In this document: piece after piece, positions 14,200 to 23,340 of the stretch
How the letters are laid out: each line of letters starts with the position of its first letter
Numbering within the stretch: position 1 is the stretch's first letter
Assembly (NCBI GenBank): GCA_937982665.1
Contig: CALJLD010000165.1
Coordinates: forward strand, 1 to 24,761
Direction of reading: 5' to 3'
Origin: an uncultured Planctomycetales bacterium
Lineage (GTDB): Bacteria; Planctomycetota; Planctomycetia; Pirellulales; S012-138
Length of the DNA: 24,761 nt
Notes under the pieces: generated by a model
Told to the model about the DNA's origin: nothing
Databases searched by the model: none
The model's input: the letters and a program-made list of their open reading frames with translations, nothing else
Position numbers and translations under genes: made by a program

Positions 14200-16362
14200 T
14201 CAGGACTTTGGCCCGCGGAGCGGCACTCGCATCGTGGGGTCTTCCTGCTCGGGAATTTCAACCGAGACCAAAGTGCCCATCTCCGGCTTGGAGTGAATCG
14301 CCGCGCTTCCTCCCATCAAGCGGGCACGCTCGCGGATACCGCGTAAGCCATGGGCTTTGCTGGATACAGCCGAGCTATCGAAGCCTTTGCCCCAGTCACG
14401 AATCTCCAGGTGAATGTGGTCATCCACTCGGCTGAGCGTGATTTTGGATCTTGCATCTGGTCCGGCGTGTTGCGCGATGTTGTTCAACGCCTCTTGAACG
14501 ATCCGGAAGAGCGTGCTTTCCAACAAGGGCGAAAGCCGACCGAACGGCTGCACGACTTCAACCGAGACCAGGCCAGCCAAGTCCGCGTGCTCATTAATCA
14601 AGTACTCCACCGCAGCGACGATACCCTGCTCATCCAAGATGGGTGGGCGCAAGCCGGAGATCAAACGTCGAGCTTCGTCAATGGTGCGGCGCAGCAACTG
14701 CATACCAAGCTCGAACTGCTCTTTGCTTGCTTCGCCTGTCGGCGCTTGGCCACTTCCGGCCTTCGCTTCCACTTCCTCCTGGTAGGCTCGTGCGGCCGCT
14801 TCAAAGTGCATCAAAGCGCCGGCAACGTACTGGGCAAGGCCATCGTGGATTTCATAGGCCGTCAAGCGACGATCGGCTTCGTGCTGATCCAAGGTCTTCT
14901 TGAGGAACTGCTTTTCATGATGGAGCGCGGCCTCCATCTTTCGCCGGACGGCAACTTCATTCAGCAGCAACTCGTTGGCATCACGAAGTTCCTCCGTGCG
15001 CTCATCAACGCGCCGCTCCAAGCCTTGGTGTGCGGAGCGGAGTGCCTGTTCCGCAACTTTGCGATCCGTGATATCAAAGACGGCCCCTTCCAAGTACAGC
15101 AAGCGGCCTTCCTCGGAGAAAACGCCTTGGCCGTGTTCTTCTACCCAACGCCATTCCTCGTCGCGCTTCAAGCGATATTGCAAGTGAAACGGTTGGCGCT
15201 CAGCTAATGCTCCATCGACTTCTTTGCGGATGAATTCTTTGTCATCCGGGTGGTACAGTTCGACAAACGAGACCTTGTTGTTGATAAAATCCGCCGGTGG
15301 ATATCCCGTCAATTCTTCAACCGCGCGATTGAGATAAAGCATTGTAAAGCGCGAATCATTGCGGCACATATACACAACGCCGGGCACGTTTTGAGCCAGC
15401 GTGCGAAAGCGATCTTCGCTCTCGCGCAGCGTTGCTTCCGTCGCGATGCGTTCGGAAATGTCCAACGCATAGGCAACGCCAGAACCGTCCGAGCTTAGCG
15501 ACGCTCCGCCCATCAGCACCGGAACACGCGAGCCATCCGCGCGCAACACTTCTTTCTCGCGGCAAGGGCCGTACCCCTGTTCCGCAACCAACTGCAAGTA
15601 TTCTTTGTCGCCGGTATGATATTCAACGGGCGTCGTGTTTCGCAGCGTCAAGCAGCCGCGGTCAATCTCTTGCTGCGAGAATCCGGTCAGCGCCATCCAG
15701 GCTTTGTTCGCCCGGGTGATTTTTCCCGTGGGCTCCCAACAGAAAATCGGCAGCACGTTGGAATCGAGAATTCTTCGCGCCAAACGGTCTTTGTCGTTGG
15801 ATGCGCGTTGGCTGGCAGCCCGCGCGAGCACCGCGGCAAACATGGGCGATGTTGAATCCAACGTCGCCTGCAGGTCGTCCGTCAGTTCCCATTCGGCATC
15901 GCGAGCTTGCAGCACAATCATCCCCATGACGCGCCCCTCAATCGCCAAAGGAGCAATCACGGCTTTGCTGATTGAATTTTCGCGCCAGAACTCGCGCTCG
16001 GCCGTGGCCTCCGCGGGTAGCTCGCTGAGGCTGGGGCATTGAAATGCAACGATCTCCTGAACGGACTTCATCAGCAACGGCAAGTCGCCGAGACTGGCCT
16101 GCAGCAACGAGCGCTCAAGTGCTTCGCCATTCTCGTCAGCCCAAACAATTGCGCTTTCAATCTGCTGCTGATCTTGCGAGAACCGGCACAAGGCGGCCGA
16201 GTCCGCGTGACAGGAGTTGGCGAGGAACCGCAGGCCCTCGCGAGCGCCAGCCTCCTCGTCGCCAGAACTTTGAATCAGACTTGTTGCCACATCAATTGCT
16301 AAGCGATCCCAACCAGGCGGCAGGCCAGGAGTCGTTTCAAATTGTGTGGTGGTTGTCGCCAT
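14200..16362 (-). CDS. GAF-PAS-PAS sensor histidine kinase (HisKA_3 type)
   Basis: About 720 residues without membrane segments, so a soluble sensor. Order of domains: a GAF-like domain (about 20-185, with AVIAPLAIEGRVMGMIVLQARD), a PAS domain (about 195-305), a second PAS of the PAS_3 type (about 315-435, with YPPADFINNKVSFVELYHPDD), and a coiled coil (about 435-500). Next comes a dimerisation box TAYEIHDGLAQYVAGALMHFE whose His, about residue 506, should be autophosphorylated, and an HATPase domain with EALNNIAQHA, DWGKGFD and HGLRGIRERARLMGG. This HisKA_3/NarX-type kinase normally pairs with a LuxR-type response regulator, none of which is encoded here. The ATG at 16362 has no Shine-Dalgarno sequence; a TTG at 16383 is possible. 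It is divergent from the PP2C phosphatase gene. Confidence 0.93.
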   Translation of the reverse strand: MATTTTQFETTPGLPPGWDRLAIDVATSLIQSSGDEEAGAREGLRFLANSCHADSAALCRFSQDQQQIESAIVWADENGEALERSLLQASLGDLPLLMKSVQEIVAFQCPSLSELPAEATAEREFWRENSISKAVIAPLAIEGRVMGMIVLQARDAEWELTDDLQATLDSTSPMFAAVLARAASQRASNDKDRLARRILDSNVLPIFCWEPTGKITRANKAWMALTGFSQQEIDRGCLTLRNTTPVEYHTGDKEYLQLVAEQGYGPCREKEVLRADGSRVPVLMGGASLSSDGSGVAYALDISERIATEATLRESEDRFRTLAQNVPGVVYMCRNDSRFTMLYLNRAVEELTGYPPADFINNKVSFVELYHPDDKEFIRKEVDGALAERQPFHLQYRLKRDEEWRWVEEHGQGVFSEEGRLLYLEGAVFDITDRKVAEQALRSAHQGLERRVDERTEELRDANELLLNEVAVRRKMEAALHHEKQFLKKTLDQHEADRRLTAYEIHDGLAQYVAGALMHFEAAARAYQEEVEAKAGSGQAPTGEASKEQFELGMQLLRRTIDEARRLISGLRPPILDEQGIVAAVEYLINEHADLAGLVSVEVVQPFGRLSPLLESTLFRIVQEALNNIAQHAGPDARSKITLSRVDDHIHLEIRDWGKGFDSSAVSSKAHGLRGIRERARLMGGSAAIHSKPEMGTLVSVEIPEQEDPTMRVPLRGPKS

Positions 16363-16567
16363 AGAAAAATCTTGCTTTCGCAACGCAATGCGGCTGAGAT
16401 TTCGTCTGTTCTATTATTCCATGCTGTCTGCCAAGGGTCAGGCACTTTTTTCGCTGGCCTGCCGCCAAATCCCGTGTGCGGCATGTTATTCGGCCGCTGG
16501 GTTGCTATTCTGTCTGCATCAATCCCCACCCTGGCCGCAAGATCGCTAATCTCGCTGTATCCACCCG

Positions 16568-17638
16568 ATGGCCGTCAAAGTTGTGCTCTTCGCCGCATTT
16601 GCGCTGCAGCTTATCGCGGCGTTGATCGCCCTGTTGCTCAACAGGCGATATCGCGAGCGTTCCGCCTGGACACTCATTTCCGCCACGGCGATTGTGATGG
16701 CTGTGCGTCCGTTGGCTTCTCTGCTGTTGATTTGGAATGAGTCTCCGCAGGAACTCGCGCAGAATCTGCTCTGGGCGGAGAGCCTGGCCACGCTGCTGAT
16801 TGCGGTTTTGTTTCTCTCAGGCGTCGCCATGATTGATCCGCTGTTCAAGGATCTGGCGAAAGCTGAAGAAGTGCTCCGCAAGGAAAAGCACGAGTTGGAA
16901 GAGTCCGTCGCGGCGACAGAAGAAGAGATGGCGGTTGCGAAAGCCATTCAACGCGCGCTGCTGCCGAGCGAACCTCCGCAGTTGGCAGGCGTCCAAATCG
17001 CCGGCTCCTCGGAACCTGCTGAATGGACCAGCGGCGATTACTTTGACTATTTCGCCTTGCCGGATGGCTCGCTGTTGACACTGGTGGGAGATGTCAGTGG
17101 GCATGGTACCGGGCCGGCCTTGTTGATGACGGAAACCCGAGCATATGTGCGGGCGTTCGCGCAAAGCCATTGCGATGTGGGCCAGGTGTTAACTTTGACC
17201 AATCGCGCGCTGGCCAACGATGTCGCATATGGTCAGTTCGTGACGATGTTTGCCGCGCGAATTCCGCCAGATGCCAACACACTTCAATACGCTTCCGCAG
17301 GGCAAGATGCCCATCTGCTAAGAGCCGATGGCACCAAGCTCGTGTTGGAATCCACGTGTCCGCCGCTTGGAGTGATGGGAGGCTTGGAGATTCCCACTTC
17401 CCAAGCTGTGCCGTTGCAACCCGGTGACTTGTTGCTGTTGATTACTGATGGGCTGAACGAAACCCGCAACAACCAGAAACAACAATGGGGAACGGATGCA
17501 TTGTTGAAGGTGGCTCAGCAGCATCGCCAGTTGCCGCCAGGTGGGATCGTCGAGAAGTTATTTGCGGCAGCGCGCGATTTCCGCGGCGCCAAAGCGCCTG
17601 AAGACGATAACACGGCCGTTGCGGTCAAGATCGGGTAA
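16568..17638 (+). CDS. membrane-anchored RsbU/SpoIIE-type PP2C phosphatase
   Basis: The 356-residue protein starts with three membrane segments (about residues 4-24, 35-55 and 66-88), then a coiled coil (about 95-130, KAEEVLRKEKHELEESVAATEEEMAVAKAIQRALLP), then a SpoIIE-like PP2C domain. Metal-binding aspartates are in SGDYFDYF (Asp157), LVGDVSGHG (Asp175), LLITDGLNE (Asp294) and APEDDNTAV (346-347). Such enzymes dephosphorylate Ser/Thr on anti-sigma-factor antagonists, or act as outputs of signalling modules. No STAS antagonist, anti-sigma kinase or sigma factor is adjacent. The gene starts about 205 bp from the divergent histidine kinase gene, so shared control is plausible. No clear ribosome binding site precedes the ATG. 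Confidence 0.92.
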   Translation: MAVKVVLFAAFALQLIAALIALLLNRRYRERSAWTLISATAIVMAVRPLASLLLIWNESPQELAQNLLWAESLATLLIAVLFLSGVAMIDPLFKDLAKAEEVLRKEKHELEESVAATEEEMAVAKAIQRALLPSEPPQLAGVQIAGSSEPAEWTSGDYFDYFALPDGSLLTLVGDVSGHGTGPALLMTETRAYVRAFAQSHCDVGQVLTLTNRALANDVAYGQFVTMFAARIPPDANTLQYASAGQDAHLLRADGTKLVLESTCPPLGVMGGLEIPTSQAVPLQPGDLLLLITDGLNETRNNQKQQWGTDALLKVAQQHRQLPPGGIVEKLFAAARDFRGAKAPEDDNTAVAVKIG

Positions 17639-17777
17639 CGCTCGGCGAATCTTAGGTAGCGCATTCGACGCAGACTGATCCGCGATTGATCTTTCCCGGT
17701 TCGAGCAACTTGCAATTGGCTGCCGCATCCGTTCAGTTAGGACGAACGGAACAGTCACGAGGACAGCAGGAGAGCAA

Positions 17778-19067
17778 ATGTCTTATCCGTACGGAATGCA
17801 ACAGCCGCAGAAGCAAGGGCAGCCGGTTTGGTTGTGGATCCTGGTTGGAGTGGCTGGTCTGGCCGTGGTGGCCATGATTGTGGTGCTGCTGGTTGATTTT
17901 GGTGGCGACGATAGCGACGAGGGATCGCAGATCGCCCAGGGGAACACCGCAGGGCAAGAAGGCAACGGTACAACGCAATCGCCGGTCGCCAACTCCACCA
18001 ACTCTTCTCCATCCAACACATCTCTATCGAGCGGAGCCGGAAAGAACGCCGCACCGGCGGGAAGTCCTTTCCTGAAAAGGCTCTTGGCGGCAAGCGCGGG
18101 TGGGTCCGCCCCCTATGCGTTGCAATCAAGCGTGCCGCAAGACGATCAATTCTTGCGAAGTTACTTCTTGGGGTCTCCGCATGAAGACCAATTCTTGATG
18201 AATGTGGTCGACAGGGTTGCCGGATCGATCGAGTTTCACTCTGAGTTCTGGGACATCAAGTCCGGCAAGAAGCTGCGAGCTTTCGCGCCGCAGGAACAGC
18301 GTTACACCTTTCACGCCAACGGCGTATCGCCGGACGGAAAGTGGATCAGCAGCAATGGCGATGACGCTGTGCTGCTGCTGAACACACAAACCGGAGCCTT
18401 GAAGAGCTTTCTTGAGCGTGAGTTTGACGATTTCGGCACGTTCCACACAGCGTTTGCGGAAAACAGCAGTCTCCTAATAACCGCGCGCAACGGGCACAAA
18501 CTCGTTGCATGGGACATCGCCACGGGACAAATCAAGTTTGAACATGACGGGCCGGATCTGGATCGGATTCATGCGCTCGCATTGCTGCCGGGCGGCAAGA
18601 ATGTGATTTACTTTGTCGAGGACTCACAAGTCCTGACTGGCTATTACGTCGTCAATTACGAATCGGGCGACGTCATCAAGCACGGAGAATGGCAGCACAG
18701 CGGAGAACTTCCGCGCTTGTTTCCCTTGCCGGACGGAAAGCGAATTGTTGTCGATACATTTCGCGTGCCTGCAGTCGTGTTAGAGATTGAATCGGGCCGA
18801 ATTCTCGCCACATGGCCAGACAACTGGAGCCCCAAAGCACTGATGCCTGGCGGTGACTCCGTCTTGTCATCCGATGACACCGGCAAAGTTGGGCTGTTCA
18901 ACCTCAACACCTTTGGGATGTTTGGCAGTTGGATGGCACACTCCGAAGCGGGTGAGATTTTTGGCCGCACAACCCATGGAGTCGACCAAGCAGCCGTTTG
19001 CGGCGATGGGACAAGTCTGGCAACACTGGGCCCTGACGGCACTTTGCGGTTTTGGTCTTTGAGGTAG
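17778..19067 (+). CDS. membrane-anchored WD40-like beta-propeller protein
   Basis: The 429-residue protein has a short polar N-terminus (MSYPYGMQQPQKQGQP), one membrane segment (about residues 17-40), a long Ser/Thr/Asn-rich low-complexity linker (about 45-95) and a C-terminal propeller. Blades are seen as SEFWDIKSGKKLRAF, DDAVLLLNTQTGALKSF, GHKLVAWDIATGQIKFEH, VVNYESGDVIKHG, TGKVGLFNLNTFGMFG and the closing LATLGPDGTLRFWSLR. The propeller should lie outside the cytoplasmic membrane and act in protein contacts. AGGAG lies 6 to 8 nt before the ATG. It follows the phosphatase gene by about 140 bp on the same strand and may belong to the same unit, though a separate promoter is possible. No enzymatic motif is visible. 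Confidence 0.85.
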   Translation: MSYPYGMQQPQKQGQPVWLWILVGVAGLAVVAMIVVLLVDFGGDDSDEGSQIAQGNTAGQEGNGTTQSPVANSTNSSPSNTSLSSGAGKNAAPAGSPFLKRLLAASAGGSAPYALQSSVPQDDQFLRSYFLGSPHEDQFLMNVVDRVAGSIEFHSEFWDIKSGKKLRAFAPQEQRYTFHANGVSPDGKWISSNGDDAVLLLNTQTGALKSFLEREFDDFGTFHTAFAENSSLLITARNGHKLVAWDIATGQIKFEHDGPDLDRIHALALLPGGKNVIYFVEDSQVLTGYYVVNYESGDVIKHGEWQHSGELPRLFPLPDGKRIVVDTFRVPAVVLEIESGRILATWPDNWSPKALMPGGDSVLSSDDTGKVGLFNLNTFGMFGSWMAHSEAGEIFGRTTHGVDQAAVCGDGTSLATLGPDGTLRFWSLR

Positions 19068-19258
19068 CCGGGGGGATTGCGGTTGAGGTTCACTCCCGAA
19101 CAGGGCCCCGCGGAAATTCCGGCGTCCAAATATTCTATCCCGATGATCTGGGAACAAACTTCGTTTCTGTTGGTTATGATAATTCGATGAGGTTCTAAAA
19201 GCTGGCCGGCCAATAATGCCAGGCTCGAGACAACAACCTGATACGGACAACTCTTCGC

Positions 19259-20494
19259 ATGCCCCATCAAGACTCCAAACGCATGACCGTTTCCCGTCGT
19301 GGCTTTGTCGCGGCTGCGGCGGCCATGGGCACTGCCGGAATTGCTCTCGCCGCGCAGCAAGAATCCGCCAAAGCGGCAGCCGATGGCAAGTTTCGCCTGC
19401 TGTGCGCGCCGGTGCTGACGAATCCCGCGCCGGATGCCGTAACCGTCCTTTGGGCGACAAGCGACATGGCAACCGGTTGGGTGGAATACGGCGAGACGGA
19501 GTCACTTGGGCAAGTTGCCCGCGGCATGGATCAAGGGCTCATGCCCTATGAGCGGCGCTACATGAAGATTCGCGTCGGCGGATTGAAGCCTGGCACGCGT
19601 TATTACTATCGCGTTTGTTCCGAACACACGACCTATGACTGGCATCAAGGCATCGCGCGAGATCACGACGGCGCGGCCAGGAGTGAACTGGCCAGCTTTG
19701 TTACGCCCAATCCGAACGCGGCTGAAACCACATTCACCGTCTGGAATGATACGCACGAGAATGTCGAGACGCTCAAGGCCGTGCATGCGGCCCATCAGCA
19801 ATCGCCGGGCGACTTCATGCTGTGGAACGGCGACATTTCCAATGATCTCTACGATGAGCCCAAGATCGTCGATCAGTTTCTCAATCCGGCCGGGTTACCG
19901 TTTGCGGCCAACGTGCCGTTCTATTTTGTTCGCGGCAACCACGATGCCAGGGGACCGTTCGCGCGGTTGCTCAATCGCGTGACCGATGTTCCCGACGGCC
20001 AGTTCTATTACACGTTTCGCCACGGGCCGATGGCGGCGATTGTGTTAGACACCGGCGAGGACAAGCCAGACGATCATCCCGTCTACGCCGACATGGGCGA
20101 CTTCGCGGCGTTCCGCAGTCTGCAAACGGAATGGTTGGCCGAGGCGATCACGCGGCCGGAGTTTCGTGACGCGCCGTTCCGCGTGCTCTTCTGTCACATC
20201 CCTTTGTGGTGGACGAATGATGAACACACCGGCACGTACTGTCTGGACGGTCAGCGGAAGTGGCATCAACTGTTGGTCGATGCCGGCGTACAGTTGGTGA
20301 TCTCCGGCCATACACATCAGGCGACGCATCTGCCTGCGGACAATCGCCATCCGTACATTCAATTGACTGGCGGCGGACCACGGCCTGACACGGCCACTTA
20401 CATGCGCGGCCACGCAACGGCTGACCAACTGACCATCATGCATCACAAGCTGGATGGCAGCGTGGTGCACGAAATCAGGGTAAATGCATCCTGA
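19259..20494 (+). CDS. Tat-exported purple acid phosphatase-like metallophosphoesterase
   Basis: The 411-residue protein begins with a twin-arginine signal (TVSRRGFVAAAAAMGTAGIALAA). Residues about 45-148 look like the fibronectin type III-like N-domain of purple acid phosphatases, with WVEYGETE and GLKPGTRYYYRV. The catalytic domain has the five expected metal blocks: WNDTH (Asp164, His166; the usual Gly is replaced by Asn), WNGDIS (Asp192), RGNHDARG (226-229), FCHIP (His313) and SGHTH (350-353). It should hydrolyse phosphoesters in the periplasm after folding in the cytoplasm. Substrate is unknown. The start could instead be ATG 19283, which still keeps the twin arginines; neither has a strong ribosome binding site. 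Confidence 0.92.
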   Translation: MPHQDSKRMTVSRRGFVAAAAAMGTAGIALAAQQESAKAAADGKFRLLCAPVLTNPAPDAVTVLWATSDMATGWVEYGETESLGQVARGMDQGLMPYERRYMKIRVGGLKPGTRYYYRVCSEHTTYDWHQGIARDHDGAARSELASFVTPNPNAAETTFTVWNDTHENVETLKAVHAAHQQSPGDFMLWNGDISNDLYDEPKIVDQFLNPAGLPFAANVPFYFVRGNHDARGPFARLLNRVTDVPDGQFYYTFRHGPMAAIVLDTGEDKPDDHPVYADMGDFAAFRSLQTEWLAEAITRPEFRDAPFRVLFCHIPLWWTNDEHTGTYCLDGQRKWHQLLVDAGVQLVISGHTHQATHLPADNRHPYIQLTGGGPRPDTATYMRGHATADQLTIMHHKLDGSVVHEIRVNAS

Positions 20495-20544
20495 AGTGAT
20501 GCGTCCATACTCTCTCTTTGATCTCCATTGCGAGTGCAGTTCGG

Positions 20545-21780
20545 CTACTTGTACTCGTGGTAGGGAATTCCCAGTACGTATCGCGTGCCCGAGCAGACGG
20601 TGGCTGCCCCGTGCTTGACGGGTTGCAAACCATAAACGCCGCCGATGTTGACAAGCCGCGCTCGCGTGCAGAAAACGATCGCATCGCCTTGGCCGAGCGC
20701 GATGCTCTTTGGCTTGGACTTTTTGCTACCCTGGTCATCGCAAAAGAGAAACTCGCCACCGACGAACCCTTCGCAGTCCGTGTCCTCTTCTTGCCCGTCG
20801 CCTGGCATTGCTTCCAAGCGAGGGCTTAGCACAACCGCGAGCTGCAACGGGAAGAAGACATGCCCACGAATGTCGCGATGGAGATCGTTGAATCCGCCCT
20901 CCTCGTAGCGGAGCAAAATCGGCGAAGGAGTCAGTTGCTCGTGCTCGGCACAACGAACTTTCAGCCCCTCCCAGGCGACGGGAAAACGCTCCCGCGCACC
21001 CAACAACTCCTGCCAGGCGTTCGCAATCTTGGCAAGCGGCCGATAAGTCAGGCGGCGCGTGGCATCAACAAGCTCAGGGAGCGGCGGAGAAAAGTACCGA
21101 TAAGTTCCTCGCCCAAACCGCGGCTTGTTCATCACGACGGTCTCGGCAAAGTGCCCGTCTTCATGAAAAGCCTGACGGAGTTCCCGGCAGTCATCATGCG
21201 CAAGTAAACCAGGCAACACGGCCCAGCCCTTGCGCGTCATGTTCTCTTCGATCTCTTGCCAAGACGCAGCATCGACGCGGCCGGCCAACTTCGCAAATCT
21301 CTCACGCGCAGCTTGTTCAACTGGACATGCGATAGCAGAGAAGTGCTGTTCATTCGCTACTTCTGCGGACGTTGCCACGTTCTCGCTCGCGCTGCACGCT
21401 GCGCGGTACGTCACCAGGGCTTCCGCATACTGCGGCGAATGCGGATCGCTCTTAACCGCCTGCTCTTGCAATGAAGCCGCTTGCGCAATCAGCCCTTGGC
21501 GAAAGCGAATCGCGGCAAGATGTGCGCAGGCTTCCGCCAGGTTGGGAGCAAGCGTCAGCGCGGTTTGCAGCGCGCGAGCGGCATCCTGGTCATCACCATA
21601 TTGGCTGAAGATTCGCCCTTGATCCAACCACAGCAGTGGATTGCCCGGGTCTTGCTTCGTCGCCCGACAAATGATCCTGGTCGCGAGTGACGGATGGCCA
21701 TCCTCGGCTGCGTCCCAAGCTTGTTCGGCAAGTTTCTTCGCACGACGGCGTTGTTTGGTTTTTTGTTTCTTGGCGTTCAT
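20545..21780 (-). CDS. TPR protein with 2-oxoglutarate/Fe(II) oxygenase domain
   Basis: The 411-residue cytoplasmic protein opens with a very basic helix (AKKQKTKQRRRAKKLAEQAW), then TPR-like helices (about residues 25-125, with NPLLWLDQGRIFSQYGDDQDAARAL and LAEACAHLAAIRFRQGLIAQA). The C-terminal half is a double-stranded beta-helix oxygenase. DLHRDIRG supplies the H-x-D iron pair (His301, Asp303), VKHGAATVCSGTR supplies the distal His390 and the 2-oxoglutarate-binding Arg400, and GGEFLFCDDQ lies between. It resembles prolyl-hydroxylase-like oxygenases. The TPR part could recruit a protein substrate, and the basic start could bind nucleic acid; both are inference. AAGG precedes the ATG by about 9 nt. 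No partner gene is adjacent. Confidence 0.87.
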   Translation of the reverse strand: MNAKKQKTKQRRRAKKLAEQAWDAAEDGHPSLATRIICRATKQDPGNPLLWLDQGRIFSQYGDDQDAARALQTALTLAPNLAEACAHLAAIRFRQGLIAQAASLQEQAVKSDPHSPQYAEALVTYRAACSASENVATSAEVANEQHFSAIACPVEQAARERFAKLAGRVDAASWQEIEENMTRKGWAVLPGLLAHDDCRELRQAFHEDGHFAETVVMNKPRFGRGTYRYFSPPLPELVDATRRLTYRPLAKIANAWQELLGARERFPVAWEGLKVRCAEHEQLTPSPILLRYEEGGFNDLHRDIRGHVFFPLQLAVVLSPRLEAMPGDGQEEDTDCEGFVGGEFLFCDDQGSKKSKPKSIALGQGDAIVFCTRARLVNIGGVYGLQPVKHGAATVCSGTRYVLGIPYHEYK

Positions 21781-22179
21781 GGATGGGCCTTCTGTTAGCG
21801 CGCGGAGACAGCGCAGGCTTGCAAGGAAGAAAGAAAGCGCACGAGGATGCGCTGGCGCAGAGTCCCAGCCATCGGGATGCGATTCAGCAGCCCGGAGGTG
21901 GGAGCAAGCCGTCGTCTAACAGAAGTTGCGAGCGAAGATTCTCATGGCACCAATAAGACAGCATGTCCACCGGCAGGTTCGCGCCGCACAGTTTGCGTAC
22001 TTTCCGCAACCAGCACCGGTCATTCGCCAGCTGCCGGGACTGCTAGCACCAATCCCCAGGTGTCCGTCAAGCTTTCCGCGGATTTTCTCGTAACGTTGCC
22101 GCTCCACTCCCGCTGGGAACCTCAACTCGCACGTGGCGGGCCGGTCTAAGAAAAACTCAAACATCTAGGGAGTGGAAAA
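21781..22179. other. gene-free interval, possible gene remnant
   Basis: This divergent interval between the oxygenase and lipase genes holds no gene that I can support. Two minus-strand frames look partly protein-like: 22164 down to 21916, and 22042 down to 21884 in another frame, but neither has a ribosome binding site. They may be a frame-shifted remnant or chance. Promoters for both flanking genes must lie here; no convincing -35/-10 pair was seen. Confidence 0.45.
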
Positions 22180-23250
22180 ATGTTGACGCGAAAATTTGCA
22201 CGACTGTTTGTATTGGCGATCTTGGGCACCATGGTGACGGCCTCCTCGGCCTTTGCTCAATACAGCCAGATTGCTCTGCCGCTGAACTATAGCTGGGCAA
22301 CGCGCTATATCCCGCAGCCCAAAGCTTTTGATTACTTCCAGGGCAATGACAACGGAACTTCAATCCGCAATCGCTACTTGTTGGCTCACTTGAGCATGAA
22401 GGTCTACAACACCAGCGGCGTGAGCGATTCAGCCTTTGAAGAACACCTGCAAGTCTTCTACGGCAACCATGGAGTCAATGACGTTCAACTGTTTACCGAC
22501 GCTTCCACAGGTGCGGATGGAGCGATCTTTGTGACGGACGACGCCGTCATTGTCGCCTTCCGAGGAACTTCGACAGATTCCGATGGCAACCGTGCCGACT
22601 TGTACACGGACTTGGACAACCGCGTCAAACTCGTGAAAGTGAACAACAGGGAAGTCGGCATTCACCAAGGCTTCTGGACGGCGGCCAACAGTGTCTATCC
22701 GGAAATCTTGCAGCGTGTTGTGACCGAAGTGGATCAACACAACAAGAAGGTCTGGCTCACCGGCCACAGTCTTGGCGGAGCCATGGCGATGGTCACCGCC
22801 TTCCGCCTTCAATATCAAAGCGGAATCCCAGTGCAAGGTTTGGTTTCATACGGTGCCCCGCGAGTCGGCAACGATTGGTTCTACAAAGAAGTCGAAAGGT
22901 CGGCGGCCGGAACAAGCTCGCTGATCCAATCAACACAAAGATTTGTGCTCGACGGGGATCCGGCGCCTACTTATTGGAACAATGGCTGGGACTACCGGAA
23001 ACGAAAGCACGCATACCATCACTTTGGAACGACTCACACGATCTTCGATGAAGGCTCTGAATACGACTTCCACTACAACAGCGGAGAGTTGCAGATGGCC
23101 TGGATTCCGCCGCACCAAATCTACGGACGGCTCAGCACAGGCATCCACATGGATTACGAAATCGCCCTCTACTGGGAAACAGCTGATCTGCTTCTGGACG
23201 CCGGGGACGATCACATCCTCTCAGCCTTCAACGACCTCCCGCTGTATTAA
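22180..23250 (+). CDS. secreted class 3 lipase
   Basis: The 356-residue protein has a signal peptide (LFVLAILGTMVTASSAFAQ, cleavage likely after AFA). The alpha/beta-hydrolase core is of the fungal lipase type: AVIVAFRGTSTDSD, IHQGFWTAANSVYPEIL, then the nucleophile elbow LTGHSLGGAMA with Ser197, followed by LVSYGAPRVGN. Asp260 in LDGDPAPTYW and His323 in TGIHMDYEIALYW are the best candidates for the rest of the triad. It should hydrolyse acylglycerols or related esters outside the cytoplasm. Residues about 28-60 before the core are unlike other lipases that I recognise. GGGAG lies about 8 nt before the ATG. It is monocistronic and convergent with hemH, with a strong hairpin between them. Confidence 0.93.
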   Translation: MLTRKFARLFVLAILGTMVTASSAFAQYSQIALPLNYSWATRYIPQPKAFDYFQGNDNGTSIRNRYLLAHLSMKVYNTSGVSDSAFEEHLQVFYGNHGVNDVQLFTDASTGADGAIFVTDDAVIVAFRGTSTDSDGNRADLYTDLDNRVKLVKVNNREVGIHQGFWTAANSVYPEILQRVVTEVDQHNKKVWLTGHSLGGAMAMVTAFRLQYQSGIPVQGLVSYGAPRVGNDWFYKEVERSAAGTSSLIQSTQRFVLDGDPAPTYWNNGWDYRKRKHAYHHFGTTHTIFDEGSEYDFHYNSGELQMAWIPPHQIYGRLSTGIHMDYEIALYWETADLLLDAGDDHILSAFNDLPLY

Positions 23251-23318
23251 CCTGGCCGAATTCGGCATGCCAACAGGAATTCGCAGGATTGTGTCGCAAT
23301 AAACCCTGTCGATTCGCC

Positions 23319-23340
23319 ATGCCCACGCTTGCGTGGGCAT
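23319..23340. repeat. strong hairpin between convergent genes (REP-like palindrome)
   Basis: ATGCCCACG (23319-23327) and CGTGGGCAT (23332-23340) form a perfect 9-bp stem closed by CTTG. Three more pairs (GCC at 23316-23318 with GGC at 23343-23345) extend it across a 2-nt bulge. Neither strand has a proper T-run, so it is either a weak bidirectional terminator or a copy of a dispersed palindromic repeat. Confidence 0.7.

Noticed and set aside
14350..15207. 285-residue plus-strand frame
   Set aside because: It is antisense to the kinase and HATPase part of the histidine kinase.
17729..17749. Hairpin CCGTTC/GAACGG before the propeller gene as a riboswitch or operator
   Set aside because: A 6-bp stem with a 9-nt loop is common by chance and does not cover the ribosome binding site.
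18656..19360. 234-residue minus-strand frame over the propeller gene
   Set aside because: No domain, no ribosome binding site, and antisense to a gene with a good start.
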